Assembly (NCBI RefSeq): GCF_003464085.1
Contig: NZ_QSDR01000001.1
Coordinates: forward strand, 155,615-219,614
DNA: 64,000 bases
Origin: Clostridium sp. AM58-1XD
GTDB taxonomy: Bacteria; Bacillota; Clostridia; Lachnospirales; Lachnospiraceae
Direction: 5' to 3'
Shown: in pieces, positions 45,692 to 54,385 of the stretch
Layout of the letters: the number at the start of each line of letters is the position of its first letter
Position numbering within the stretch: position 1 is the first letter of the stretch
Made by a program: the position numbers and the translations under genes
Notes under the pieces: model-generated
The model's input: the letters and a program-made list of their open reading frames with translations, nothing else
Databases searched by the model: none
Told to the model about the DNA's origin: nothing

Positions 45692-45731
45692 GGCGGGCTG
45701 CCGGCGATGAGCGGGCAGCCCGCCTTTTTTT
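45692..45731 (+). terminator. Intrinsic terminator after the spo0E-like gene
   Basis: GGCGGGCTGCC (45692-45702) pairs with GGGCAGCCCGCC (to 45724), followed by TTTTTTT at 45725-45731. A textbook Rho-independent terminator ending the lgt operon. Confidence 0.92.
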
Positions 45732-45854
45732 ACTTTCCAGGAAAGGCATTATTCTTGTTACGAACCGATACGCCTGCCCCCAAAACATGGAAAAAACAGG
45801 TTATTTATGGTATAATGGCCGCAGGAAAATACATATGAAAGGCAGGTACAGCCG

Positions 45855-46973
45855 ATGCGTGTGGAATTGACTCAGATGTCTGAAAAAAATATAGATTATC
45901 TGATGGGAAGGGAAAAGACACCGCGTGAAATTGTGGAATTTCTGAAGGAAGAGGCCGTGATACGGAAGTTCAGCGATACCCTGCGCCGGATTTATCAGAA
46001 AGACGATCTGGTATGGCGATTGACGGATGGAATCTCCAGGTCTTCCGGCGAAGAGACAGGCAGCGTGGCGAGAAAAGTGCGCAACTGGCTGAGCGACAGA
46101 AACATTCCGCAAAACAGAGAAACGCTGTTTCAGATCTGCTTCTCTTTGGATATGGGGACTGAAGAGACGGAGAAGATTCTGAGAATGACATCGGAAAGCG
46201 GAATTCACTACAGAAATCCGAAAGAAGTGGTGTATGCCTATGCGTTGAAAAAGAAACTGTCTTATGAGGCGGCTCAAAATCTCCTGCAAAAGGTTACTGA
46301 AATAGAAGGTGAGAGCGAAAGCGGAAAAGAGGAAGATACCCGCTTTTATACGCAGCTCATTATGGATGAACTGAAGGATGTGGACAGTACGGAAGAGCTG
46401 GCGGAGTTCTTCCGGAGAAATAAGGGACGGATGGGAGAACTGCATAATACGGCGTATCGGAAATTCAGGGAGCTGATGCGGCGGCTGAAAAGCCCTGAAG
46501 GAGCAGAGCAGGAAAGCAGATACGGCATGAACAGGATTTCAGACCGGTATCTCCGCCTGAATGTTCCTCTGACGAAAGAGTCCGCAGATTTCACCATGCT
46601 TCAGAAAATAGTTAAAAAGTATTGGCCGAACAGCAGAAAACTGCAGAATATGTATACCAGGAAGGAAGATGTGAGCAGGAAGGCCCTGATTCTTCTATAT
46701 ACCAGCTTTGAATTTCTGCTGGACGAGGAGCAGGAAGAGGAAGACAGCTTTTTGGACGACGATTATCTGGACGACGATCCGGATACGAGGTTGGAATTGA
46801 GGTTTGAAAATATGAACAGAATCCTGGACGAATGCGGCATGAGCCGTTTGGACCCCTGCTGCCCCTTTGATTATCTTATTCTTTATTCCATGAAGACTCA
46901 GGAAGAGGAGTATATGGACGAAAAAATAAAAGCGGTGATTGCAGAGCTGTTTGACAGTGAACAGGGCGAGTGA
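45855..46973 (+). CDS. HTH-like hypothetical protein preceding kinase-NACHT gene
   Basis: 372 aa. I do not recognise the family. Residues about 65-95 (GSVARKVRNWLSDRNIPQNRETLFQICFSLDMG) look like an XRE-type helix-turn-helix used for scheduling or DNA binding. The rest is predicted helical with acidic segments (EEQEEEDSFLDDDYLDDDPD near residue 300), and no enzyme motif is visible. A TATAAT sits at 45811, 44 bases upstream of the ATG. It lies 110 bases before the kinase-NACHT gene on the same strand, so it may be its regulator or partner. Name and function open. Confidence 0.6.
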   Translation: MRVELTQMSEKNIDYLMGREKTPREIVEFLKEEAVIRKFSDTLRRIYQKDDLVWRLTDGISRSSGEETGSVARKVRNWLSDRNIPQNRETLFQICFSLDMGTEETEKILRMTSESGIHYRNPKEVVYAYALKKKLSYEAAQNLLQKVTEIEGESESGKEEDTRFYTQLIMDELKDVDSTEELAEFFRRNKGRMGELHNTAYRKFRELMRRLKSPEGAEQESRYGMNRISDRYLRLNVPLTKESADFTMLQKIVKKYWPNSRKLQNMYTRKEDVSRKALILLYTSFEFLLDEEQEEEDSFLDDDYLDDDPDTRLELRFENMNRILDECGMSRLDPCCPFDYLILYSMKTQEEEYMDEKIKAVIAELFDSEQGE

Positions 46974-47084
46974 GGAAAAAAGTTGCACACCGGCCGGAAA
47001 TTGTACGTTATAATGTATAGACGATGACAACATACGTTATAGCGTTATAAAGGGATTGTTTCGGAAAGGACAGGTGACAGGAGG

Positions 47085-50048
47085 GTGAAAAGAAAGAGAG
47101 AACTCTTGGCTCCGGGCCATGTTCTCATGCTGGGCGGGGTGGCTTATGTCATTGAACAGGCGGAAGGTATGGGCAACAGTTCGATTGTATACAGGGCAGT
47201 ATATGAAGATAGCCTGAATAAAGGCAGCTATCATCAGGTGCTGATTAAGGAACTTTTTCCCTATCATCCCCGGGGCCTCATATACAGAGGTGAAGACGGC
47301 GGCATTGTATGCGAGGGAGAGAGCATAGAACTGTTTGAAACCTACAGGCAGAGCTTTTACAGCGGAAATGAAGTGAATCTGGAACTTCTGGATGCAGAGC
47401 CGGATCACGTAGCCGGTAATATCAATTCCTATGAGGCAGGAGGAACGTACTATTCCGTTATGGCCCTGCATGGAGGAAAGACATTAGCAGAGCTGATGGA
47501 GGACGGCAGAAGTTTTGGGACGCTCCGGGCGGCGGCTGTCTGCATCAAACGACTTCTTGCGGCGGTTGGCTGTTTCCATAGAAACGGGTATCTTCATCTG
47601 GACATCAGCCCGGACAACATTCTGGTCATGCAGGAGAGGCTGATACTGATTGATTACAATAGCGTCTGGCCGGTGGAACGAAATGGAAAAGAGAAGCTTT
47701 GCTGGAGCTTTAAGGACGGATATACGGCTCCGGAAGTGGAAATGAGAGAGGAAAACAGGATCGGCATACCAGCCGACATATTTTCCGTCTGCGCCGTGTT
47801 TTTCCAGCTGGTGACAGGAAGAAGACTGGAGGACAGGGACCGAATGGGAAGTGGTTTGAAACGGGCATTTCCCAAATCTCTTTCCATCCTGCGGGAGGCA
47901 CCTCCCTCAGCTTCATATAAAGCGGTCCGGATCATAGCAAAGGGGATATACGGCATTCCTGAGAAACGGTATCAGACCGCGGAGGAGATGATCCGGGATA
48001 TCGACGAACTGATCGCCAGAATCGACGGGAAAGGGATTACTCACTGCGCATTGTGGGAAAGCAGCAGAAAGGCATACCTTGAGGCTTTTCATACCATATC
48101 AGTAAGAGAAGGGGAGCCGGAAAACGGGGAAGAAGTCTACCTGCCAAGAAGAGCCTGGGCAGAAAACGGAGAAATTTTCTCCTGCAAAGGAATGCCGCAG
48201 GCGCTTCTCGATGGGAAAAGCATGCTGTTAAAAGGCCAAGGAGGTATGGGAAAAACCAGCTTTCTGAAAAGGATGTGGGGAGAGGGGACGGCCGTCTACA
48301 GACCTGATTCTCCGGCCGTCTGTTTTATTCCTCTTTCCGGTTATCAGGAGACTACAGGAGAGCCATTTTTCATACGAAAATTTCTGCTGAAAAAGCTTTC
48401 CTTCGGCAGTAAGGAAACACACTTCGAAGATGCGATGCACAGCCTGGAAAAGGTTCTGGAAGAACCGTTAAAGGGAGGACCGTCAGTGATTTTGCTGCTG
48501 GACGGTCTGAATGAAACGGGAGGCAGGCGAAAATATCTTCTGTCGGAGATCGAGGCGCTGGAAGAAAAAAAGGGTGTATCAGTCCTTATAACAGACCGTA
48601 CCGACAAGGTGAAAAGATATGGCCTCTCCCGCTTCCAGACAGCAGAGCTTCTGCACCTTAGCGAGGAGGAGACGGAGGAGTACCTGCTGCAGAGAGAAGT
48701 TCCAGTTCCGGAAGATTCCAGCCTGTTAAAGCTCCTGGGAAATCCCATGATGCTGTCTCTTTATGAAAAGACGGTATCCCTGCAGACGGATGGGAAAGAG
48801 GCAGAAAAGGAAGGACTGCAGCGGATTCAGACCATGGATGATATGTTGGGGGAATATTTGAAGGCTCTGAAAATGCAGGAATTGAGAACAAGTTCGGGAA
48901 ATGAAGAGGAACAGCTGAGGATTTCCTATATTCTGGACCATCTTCTTCCTAAAATTGCAGGAGAGCTGATAAAGAGAAAAAAGACAGTTTTATCGGTAGA
49001 AGAACTGACGACGGCGCTGGAAAAGGATTACAGAAACCTGCGCTCAAAGTCATTTTCCATTGCATTTCCATGTTATCTTGGGAAATCTAGAAAAATGCTG
49101 GCGGATATCAGAGACCAGAGAGAATGGTTTGATTATGCTGTAGAAGAACAGCTGATCGAAAGAATGAATCTGATGCAGAAGACCGAATCAGGAAGCTATC
49201 ATCTGATTCACGATAATTTTATGGAATATCTGAACCGGAATAACAGAGAAAACAGGAAGATTATGAACAGGTATTTACGAAAATCCTGGGTAATTCGGGG
49301 AACTGCGGCGGGAGCAGCAGTGCTGGCAATCAGTTTTGCAGCGGCGCATCATGTGTCGGAAATCCGGCCGTTTCCATATTCGGAAGAGGAGAAGGGGGCG
49401 GTCAAGGATGCGATGGATATGCTTTCGTGGAATATGGGAATTCTGGATATGCAGCTGTCTGGTCAGCTGGATATTCTTAACAAGGCTAGGGAAACGGATG
49501 TGATTGAGGGAGATGAACGAGCGTACGGACAGCTGAGTGAGCTGATCGAACGAAAATTAAATGGGACGGAGAGAATGAGCCGCGGATCAGGAGACGGGGA
49601 AAACTGGATTGAAAGGCTGTCTTCCTCGAGAAATACAGTACCTTTGGACACGCTGCGGGGTCTGTACGAAAAGCCGAAGGAGATGCAGGAATTCTTCCGA
49701 CAGGCAGTGTCCCATCTGGAAGAAGGGATGAACCCCGACGGTATTTACAGCAGCATAGAGAAGAAAGAACCATTAATACAAGCATATGAGGACTATATCA
49801 GAAATTACGGAGCGGTGGCCTATCTGGAATATCTGCAGGTCACGAAACCTCTGGACAGGGAGGCAAAAGAAGATATTACGGCAGTTATGGTTCAGACACA
49901 GCTGTTCAGTTCTTATATGACGGACAGTTCCTATGGTGCTCTGTCAGAAGATGAACTTAAGAACCGGCTGAATGCAGCAAAAAATTCTCTGAAGAATGCG
50001 GAGGGCGAAATGCGGATGCAAAAATTTGATATGGCCGTATGGCCATAG
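47085..50048 (+). CDS. Ser/Thr kinase-NACHT (STAND) NTPase fusion with transmembrane segment
   Basis: 987 aa. Residues 1-310 are a kinase domain (LLAPGHVL, loop GMGNSSIVYRA, Lys55, HLDISPDN with Asp173, IDYN with Asp190 in place of DFG, GYTAPE). Residues about 330-700 are a NACHT-type NTPase (Walker A GQGGMGKTS 384-392; Walker B LLLDGLNE 470-477; a sensor-like ITDRTD near 514). A membrane helix lies near 735-755 (GTAAGAAVLAISFAAAHHV), followed by an outer helical domain of about 230 residues. GTG start 47085 with GGAGG touching it. No frame break. STAND proteins act as threshold switches in defence and signalling; joined to a kinase and a membrane anchor this is unusual. An ACGTTATAATG sequence precedes the gene. 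Confidence 0.85.
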   Translation: MKRKRELLAPGHVLMLGGVAYVIEQAEGMGNSSIVYRAVYEDSLNKGSYHQVLIKELFPYHPRGLIYRGEDGGIVCEGESIELFETYRQSFYSGNEVNLELLDAEPDHVAGNINSYEAGGTYYSVMALHGGKTLAELMEDGRSFGTLRAAAVCIKRLLAAVGCFHRNGYLHLDISPDNILVMQERLILIDYNSVWPVERNGKEKLCWSFKDGYTAPEVEMREENRIGIPADIFSVCAVFFQLVTGRRLEDRDRMGSGLKRAFPKSLSILREAPPSASYKAVRIIAKGIYGIPEKRYQTAEEMIRDIDELIARIDGKGITHCALWESSRKAYLEAFHTISVREGEPENGEEVYLPRRAWAENGEIFSCKGMPQALLDGKSMLLKGQGGMGKTSFLKRMWGEGTAVYRPDSPAVCFIPLSGYQETTGEPFFIRKFLLKKLSFGSKETHFEDAMHSLEKVLEEPLKGGPSVILLLDGLNETGGRRKYLLSEIEALEEKKGVSVLITDRTDKVKRYGLSRFQTAELLHLSEEETEEYLLQREVPVPEDSSLLKLLGNPMMLSLYEKTVSLQTDGKEAEKEGLQRIQTMDDMLGEYLKALKMQELRTSSGNEEEQLRISYILDHLLPKIAGELIKRKKTVLSVEELTTALEKDYRNLRSKSFSIAFPCYLGKSRKMLADIRDQREWFDYAVEEQLIERMNLMQKTESGSYHLIHDNFMEYLNRNNRENRKIMNRYLRKSWVIRGTAAGAAVLAISFAAAHHVSEIRPFPYSEEEKGAVKDAMDMLSWNMGILDMQLSGQLDILNKARETDVIEGDERAYGQLSELIERKLNGTERMSRGSGDGENWIERLSSSRNTVPLDTLRGLYEKPKEMQEFFRQAVSHLEEGMNPDGIYSSIEKKEPLIQAYEDYIRNYGAVAYLEYLQVTKPLDREAKEDITAVMVQTQLFSSYMTDSSYGALSEDELKNRLNAAKNSLKNAEGEMRMQKFDMAVWP

Positions 50049-50067
50049 ATAAAGGGGAGGCATAGGG

Positions 50068-51734
50068 ATGGAGTTTATGAAAAAACAGGATCAGGAGAAG
50101 GAAAACAAGAAGCAGGGCAGTTACAGGCAGGGGGATACGGATATAGCCCAACTTATGGGGAATTCTGCAATGCTGCGTCTGAACGGAGACGGAAGAGGCG
50201 TGATACAACGAGAAGTAGAGGCCGGCGTTTCCCTGTACAGAGTAGAAGAACGAGACCAGAAGGTTCCGATGGAGGCTTTGGGAGTAGATACCATAAAATT
50301 AACCGGCCGGTCCAAAACAGGATTGAAATCAGGTGTGGATGATGCTCAGGGCGCCCACACGATAGCTGATACATTTATAAAAAAATATCAGAAAGAGGTG
50401 GTGAAAGGCCGTCTACTTTATGAGGCGGTTGATTTTTACCGGTCGCTGTTTCTGGAATTAGAGACGGATTTAACTCTTCCGGTCCAAAATGAAGAGGATG
50501 CGAAACGTGTTGAAGAAGCGAATAAAAGGGTGGCACAGGCTAATGTAACTTTTCAGGAGATGGCAGGCGTTAATAATTTTAACCATGTAGAATGGAGAAA
50601 GCTATTTCAGGAGATTATTGTATCCTATAATGATGCCTATGCATACAGCCCTTTTGCAACAAGGGGATATGCCGGGAAGGGATCCGGTAAAGGTGAGGGA
50701 ACGGGGAAGGCTCGTTCAAAAATTGCGAAAAGAACAGGAACCTTTGATTTGAGCGGAGCATCATATCTGTTGGATGTGGATTCTGTTGAGCGTACGGGTA
50801 TGCAGCCTGCTGCATACAATACATACGCGGGAAGGCCCGCGCAGGAGTCTGCTGCAATGTCAGCAGCGATGGTAAATCCCCAAGCCTGGAGGCTCAGTAT
50901 CAGGAAAACTTTAGTGAGTTTCCGAAAAAACAAAACAAAGCATTTACGAAAGTGCTGTCTTGGCTGATTCTAAGTCAGAACGGAGATGCCAGAGCTGAAT
51001 ATGGAGGAATTTTAAACACTAAGTTCAGAGACATAACAAAGTTCGATATGACGCAAAGTCCAAGTCCGTTTAAGGGAACGGAATATGAAACGGGGATTCA
51101 GGAAAAGTTTGATCTGATTCAGGCGAGAAAACTCGCAGGCATAGCAGATGAGAAAGTAATTAAAACTATAATCGGCGAGCTGAATGAGCAAAGAAAACAG
51201 ATGATAGCTGAAATGGAGCAAGCTATTCTGCAAATTATCGATAAGTATAAGGATCAGTTGAGAAATATTAATATAGAACAGCTGGATCCGCTTACCAGAC
51301 GTCTGCTTACCATGTACGGGTATATCAATATAGCTTTCAATACAAGAGATGCATCAATGAAACCGAATCCGTCAAGTCAAGTGCGGCTCCTTATAATGAA
51401 CAGAATGTATATGGCATTTCAAAATAGTAGTGAGAGCCTGGGACAGCATTGTATTGAAATTTTTAATAAATCTGAAACTTTTGAGGATAAGTATTGGAGG
51501 GAACTGAACGATGAGAAAAATTCATTATACTCCTATTATATAGAAATTCCAGAAAAACAAACGGAATTCCTTCATTTGATGTTCAAGGAGTTTGATATAG
51601 CATTGGGAACGCTGAAAGTCTATAGTACAACAGATGTGCAAGAGCACAAGGCAGAGAAAATGGAGATTATACGCATACTGATGAACAATACTGAGCGAAT
51701 TATACAGCAAATAAAAACAGATTTTGGATTTTAA
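50068..51734 (+). CDS. Hypothetical protein with N-terminal GNSAM...VIQR motif (one frame break)
   Basis: About 555 aa. The opening IAQLMGNSAMLRLNGDGRGVIQR resembles the 'IGNRA...IQR' leader found on cargo proteins of extracellular contractile injection systems, but no injection-system structural genes are nearby. The rest is mostly helical, with a Gly/Lys-rich loop (GYAGKGSGKGEGTGKARSK, about residue 215) and a possible loose domain at residues 290-350. The frame breaks near 50888; adding one G gives AWEAQYQENFSEFPKKQN. It begins 20 bases after the kinase-NACHT stop, so it is likely its target or effector. Codon use looks slightly more AT-rich than neighbours. Function unknown. Confidence 0.65.
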
Positions 51735-51755
51735 TGGGAAGACGGAGGTGTATAT

Positions 51756-52526
51756 ATGATAAAGTCAGGAAGAAAGAATTTTTGTTATTGTATTGCCGTG
51801 TTTTTTGCTATCTGCTTTGTCTGCGGCTGCCAGAAAACACAATCTGAGGACTATCAATTAATCGTGGACCACTTTAAGGAGATGGTTATTCAGCAGGATG
51901 AGGACAGTGCGGCATTCGACCAGGTATTGGAGACAACAGGTGTATATATAAAAGATTCCACAGAAGATCATCTGAAGGAGGCCCGTGAAGCGGTACAGAA
52001 GCAGATCGATGCGTTTTCAGAAGAGAGCGAATCCTATGAAGTTATGGAGATGGATGATGATTTTTTAAAGCTTCTCGACGAATATGGTATCGATGCCGCA
52101 GAATATAAGGTAGTGGCTGAAATGGGAAATGTCGAGCTGTCCAGCTATATTGACAGCCTGACGGTACTGAAATATTATCTGGATGCAGAAACAGAAGGAG
52201 ATTTGCTGAGGGAGACATTGGAATTCATCTATGAGCAGGACGTTGCAATTCAAGAATATACCCGCAGATTTTATTTTTGCCAGATTAACTACTTCTTTGC
52301 AGAATGGGATGAGGAATTAACCGCTTATGTGAAGGATACGATCATGACTGACCTGAAGTCATTCTGGTTTGATGATATGAAATGGGAGACGGATAAAAAA
52401 ACCATAGAAGACAAAGCCATGATCTATACGAACCAAATAGCAGAAGAGCTGGATAAACTGATGGACGATATCGGCAGACATCAGGAGGAGCTGTACCAGA
52501 TGGAGAAAGAAGCCGTAATTGAATAA
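51756..52526 (+). CDS. Putative lipoprotein of unknown function
   Basis: 256 aa with a type II signal peptide: charged MIKSGRKNF, hydrophobic CYCIAVFFAICFV, lipobox VCGC with Cys near residue 25. The mature part is helical and acidic, with no motif I recognise. It follows the GNSAM/VIQR protein by 22 bases and is followed by hairpin copy 3. Lgt (44609) would lipidate it. It could be the surface receptor or partner of the kinase-NACHT membrane protein (inference). Confidence 0.65.
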   Translation: MIKSGRKNFCYCIAVFFAICFVCGCQKTQSEDYQLIVDHFKEMVIQQDEDSAAFDQVLETTGVYIKDSTEDHLKEAREAVQKQIDAFSEESESYEVMEMDDDFLKLLDEYGIDAAEYKVVAEMGNVELSSYIDSLTVLKYYLDAETEGDLLRETLEFIYEQDVAIQEYTRRFYFCQINYFFAEWDEELTAYVKDTIMTDLKSFWFDDMKWETDKKTIEDKAMIYTNQIAEELDKLMDDIGRHQEELYQMEKEAVIE

Positions 52527-52540
52527 AATGGCGTTAAAAC

Positions 52541-52648
52541 GCAGGGAGCTGAGAAAACAGCATTAGAGAAGCCCCCGATACCAGATTCCGTCCAAGGCGG
52601 CGGTCAAGCCGCGGAATCTGGTATCGGGGGCTTATTCTGTTTTTTTAT
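52541..52648. repeat. Dispersed long-hairpin element, copy 3 (convergent terminator-like)
   Basis: Contains perfect 22-base arms, AAGCCCCCGATACCAGATTCCG (52569-52590) and its exact complement (52612-52633), around a 21-base loop (GGCGGCGGTCAAG), followed by CTGTTTTTTT. The flanks AGAAAACAG and CTGTTTT extend the stem. Shares inner-arm sequence with the copies at 18869 and 42866. It separates the lipoprotein gene from the convergent XRE gene and could terminate both. Confidence 0.8.
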
Positions 52649-52665
52649 GACGTCCGCTGTTATGA

Positions 52666-52989
52666 CTACAATTTTTTTAAAAGCCCTTTCATAAAGGCGA
52701 CAGCCAGTTTCCGGTCTTCCGGAGGCAGGGCGGTGTAGAGAGATATGCACTGAGCCTGCTCCTCGGTAAGTCCCGACTGGCTTCTGTCAGGCTCGAAAAA
52801 ATCGGTAATGGATATGCCAAAACCGTGGCAAAGCTTCTGAAGCGTCGGCAGGGACGGCATATTTTCTTTGTTGATCATGGTATTGAGCGTAGAGTAAGCG
52901 ATGCCGGACGCTTTGGCCAGCTGATAGTAAGACCAGTTCCGTTCTCTGCATAGCTCCTGAATCCGCTCTAATGGGTTAATCTCGTTCAT
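52666..52989 (-). CDS. XRE-family transcriptional regulator
   Basis: 107 aa. Helix-turn-helix RERNWSYYQLAKASGIAYSTLNTMINKENMPSLPTLQKLCHGFGISITDFF is a clear XRE domain (Cro/CI type) in the N-terminal half. The C-terminal part is helical (LTEEQAQCISLYTALPPEDRKLAVAFMKGLL), probably for dimerisation. ATG 52989 is chosen for its GAGG site; an upstream in-frame ATG at 53049 lacks one. Divergent from the operon starting at 53340, whose promoter carries an inverted ACGT repeat, so it is the likely repressor. Confidence 0.82.
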   Translation of the reverse strand: MNEINPLERIQELCRERNWSYYQLAKASGIAYSTLNTMINKENMPSLPTLQKLCHGFGISITDFFEPDRSQSGLTEEQAQCISLYTALPPEDRKLAVAFMKGLLKKL

Positions 52990-53339
52990 GTAAGACCTCG
53001 CTGTTTGTAGTGTTTCAATAATATTCTGACCATTTCTACCTTTCATCATAAAGGAAATGACAAAATAGTATAGATATTAATAAACGCTATATATAAGACG
53101 AAAAAACGTCAAAGCGTCAAAAAGCAAACAGCCGGAGCTGCGGAAAAAACTTGCAGAGATTTTAATTTTGATAAGAGTACAATGAGGGTGTCTTAAAACG
53201 GAATAGAGGCAGCAGAAACTTCGTCCGAGCTATTTGAAAATTGGTCAAAACAACTGAAGAGCGTTGCAATAATAACGTAAAAACGTTATAATGACCAATA
53301 GAAAGGCGTAATTTAAAAACAATTTAAGGAGGTAGGATT
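52990..53339. other. Divergent control region between XRE gene and RiPP/dynamin operon
   Basis: About 350 bases, AT-rich, without a gene. Holds a GACGaaaaaaCGTC inverted repeat (53097-53110) with a further CGTC next to it, and the forward promoter at 53264. Both divergent promoters and the repressor's sites probably sit here. Confidence 0.6.
53264..53292 (+). promoter_or_regulatory. Promoter with overlapping ACGT inverted repeat
   Basis: TTGCAA at 53264-53269, a 17-base spacer and TATAAT at 53287-53292. Inside lies AACGTaaaaACGTT (53274-53287), whose arms are exact complements, a good operator position for a repressor. ACGTTATAATG recurs at 47005-47015 ahead of the kinase-NACHT gene. Confidence 0.6.
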
Positions 53340-53976
53340 ATGGATATTTACAAGGATAAAACAGAAGAGCTTTGTAGAAAACAGACCAGAAAACTGGACG
53401 AAGAATACAAGGGGATCAGGCGGAAGGTGGAACATGATCCCAGAACCATCAGGCAGACGGAAAATGCGATGCTGTCGGACTTCTATTTTGATATGCTCCG
53501 GGATACAGAAATGGAAATCAAGGAAACCATGAAGGAGAACGGCATCGTTATGGTGACAGGCACATGGGGGGAAATCGGATTGAAGCTCAAAAAACCGAGT
53601 TTTATTCTGTGTGATATTGGGGCCGCAGAATTTACGGGGCCGGAAGACGGTATGGGAAAAGACTCAGGCATAGGAAAGAGCGCAGGAAGCGGTTATCTGC
53701 TGCCGTCGGCATCCGCCTGGCGGGAGGCCTGTTCATTGCAATTCCCAAGGCTTCGAATCTCGTAGCTGCGCGCTGATTCTGCTGGGAGGGGCCTTGTTTG
53801 CAAAACAGAAAATAGATGAGAAGAATATGTTTACGGAGAAAAGACAGAATTCAGCTCCAGCCGTATCGATCGATGAAGTGTTAAAAGAGCAGTACAGGGC
53901 GAACGGCAGATTAGTGGAAAAATGGTTTGATGATCTGTACAGATATATTATGGAAGCGGTAAAAAGCGGAACATAA
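53340..53976 (+). CDS. Small membrane-associated protein of unknown function (two frame breaks)
   Basis: About 212 aa when restored. The charged N-terminal 100 residues (YKDKTEELCRKQTRKLDEEYKG onward) are helical, then a hydrophobic region (IRLAGGLFIAIPKASNLVAA and LILLGGALFA) suggests one or two membrane segments. The C-terminal part (EVLKEQYRANGRLVEKWFDDLYRYIMEAVKSG) is amphipathic. Breaks near 53708 and 53771 each need one base. First gene of the operon behind the promoter at 53264; RBS AAGGAGG. No known family recognised. It might be an anchor or immunity protein for the peptide made next. Confidence 0.6.
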
Positions 53977-54017
53977 ATATGGAAATCAAACAGATATGAA
54001 AGGGCGGTGAGAATGAT

Positions 54018-54374
54018 ATGAAACGATGGCTGGAAAAAGCAGCGGAGAGCCTGGTTAATGGGCTGGAAGAAGGAAGCGCGGTTAAGGAAGGTATCGATGA
54101 AACCGTTCATGAAGCGGCAGAGACCGTGAAAGAGGAAACGGCGGACGCAGTTGGGAATCCGGCCGGGGATCCGGAAGGCCTGCTGGTCCGTCCGTATGAG
54201 GAAAGAATCACGCCGGTTATCCTGGAACCTGGCGCCAGGGACGTAACCTTTAAGGGCGGATTATCCGCCTGTAATTATAAATGTATCTCGAGCTATTGTT
54301 ATCCTGTGGATATTGCAAGAGGGATCAACAGCAGAAATCCCCACGGGCCCAACAGTGCCATCGGTCATACATAG
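54018..54374 (+). CDS. Candidate RiPP precursor with double-glycine leader and Cys core
   Basis: 118 aa. The long leader is Glu/Ala-rich helix (1-45) followed by a Pro/Gly-rich stretch. A GG pair at residues 80-81 (DVTFKGG) precedes a 37-residue tail, LSACNYKCISSYCYPVDIA and onward, with Cys at 85, 89 and 94, Tyr next to them, and an Asn/Gly/His-rich end (NSRNPHGPNSAIGHT). This matches leader-core organisation of ribosomally made peptides, with a possible double-glycine cleavage site. A radical SAM/SPASM enzyme starts 12 bases later and a metallopeptidase follows, so maturation of this peptide is likely. Known families such as SCIFF or Clo7bot do not match on sight. RBS GGGCGGTGAG is weak. 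Confidence 0.55.
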   Translation: MKRWLEKAAESLVNGLEEGSAVKEGIDETVHEAAETVKEETADAVGNPAGDPEGLLVRPYEERITPVILEPGARDVTFKGGLSACNYKCISSYCYPVDIARGINSRNPHGPNSAIGHT

Positions 54375-54385
54375 GAGGCGGCTTC

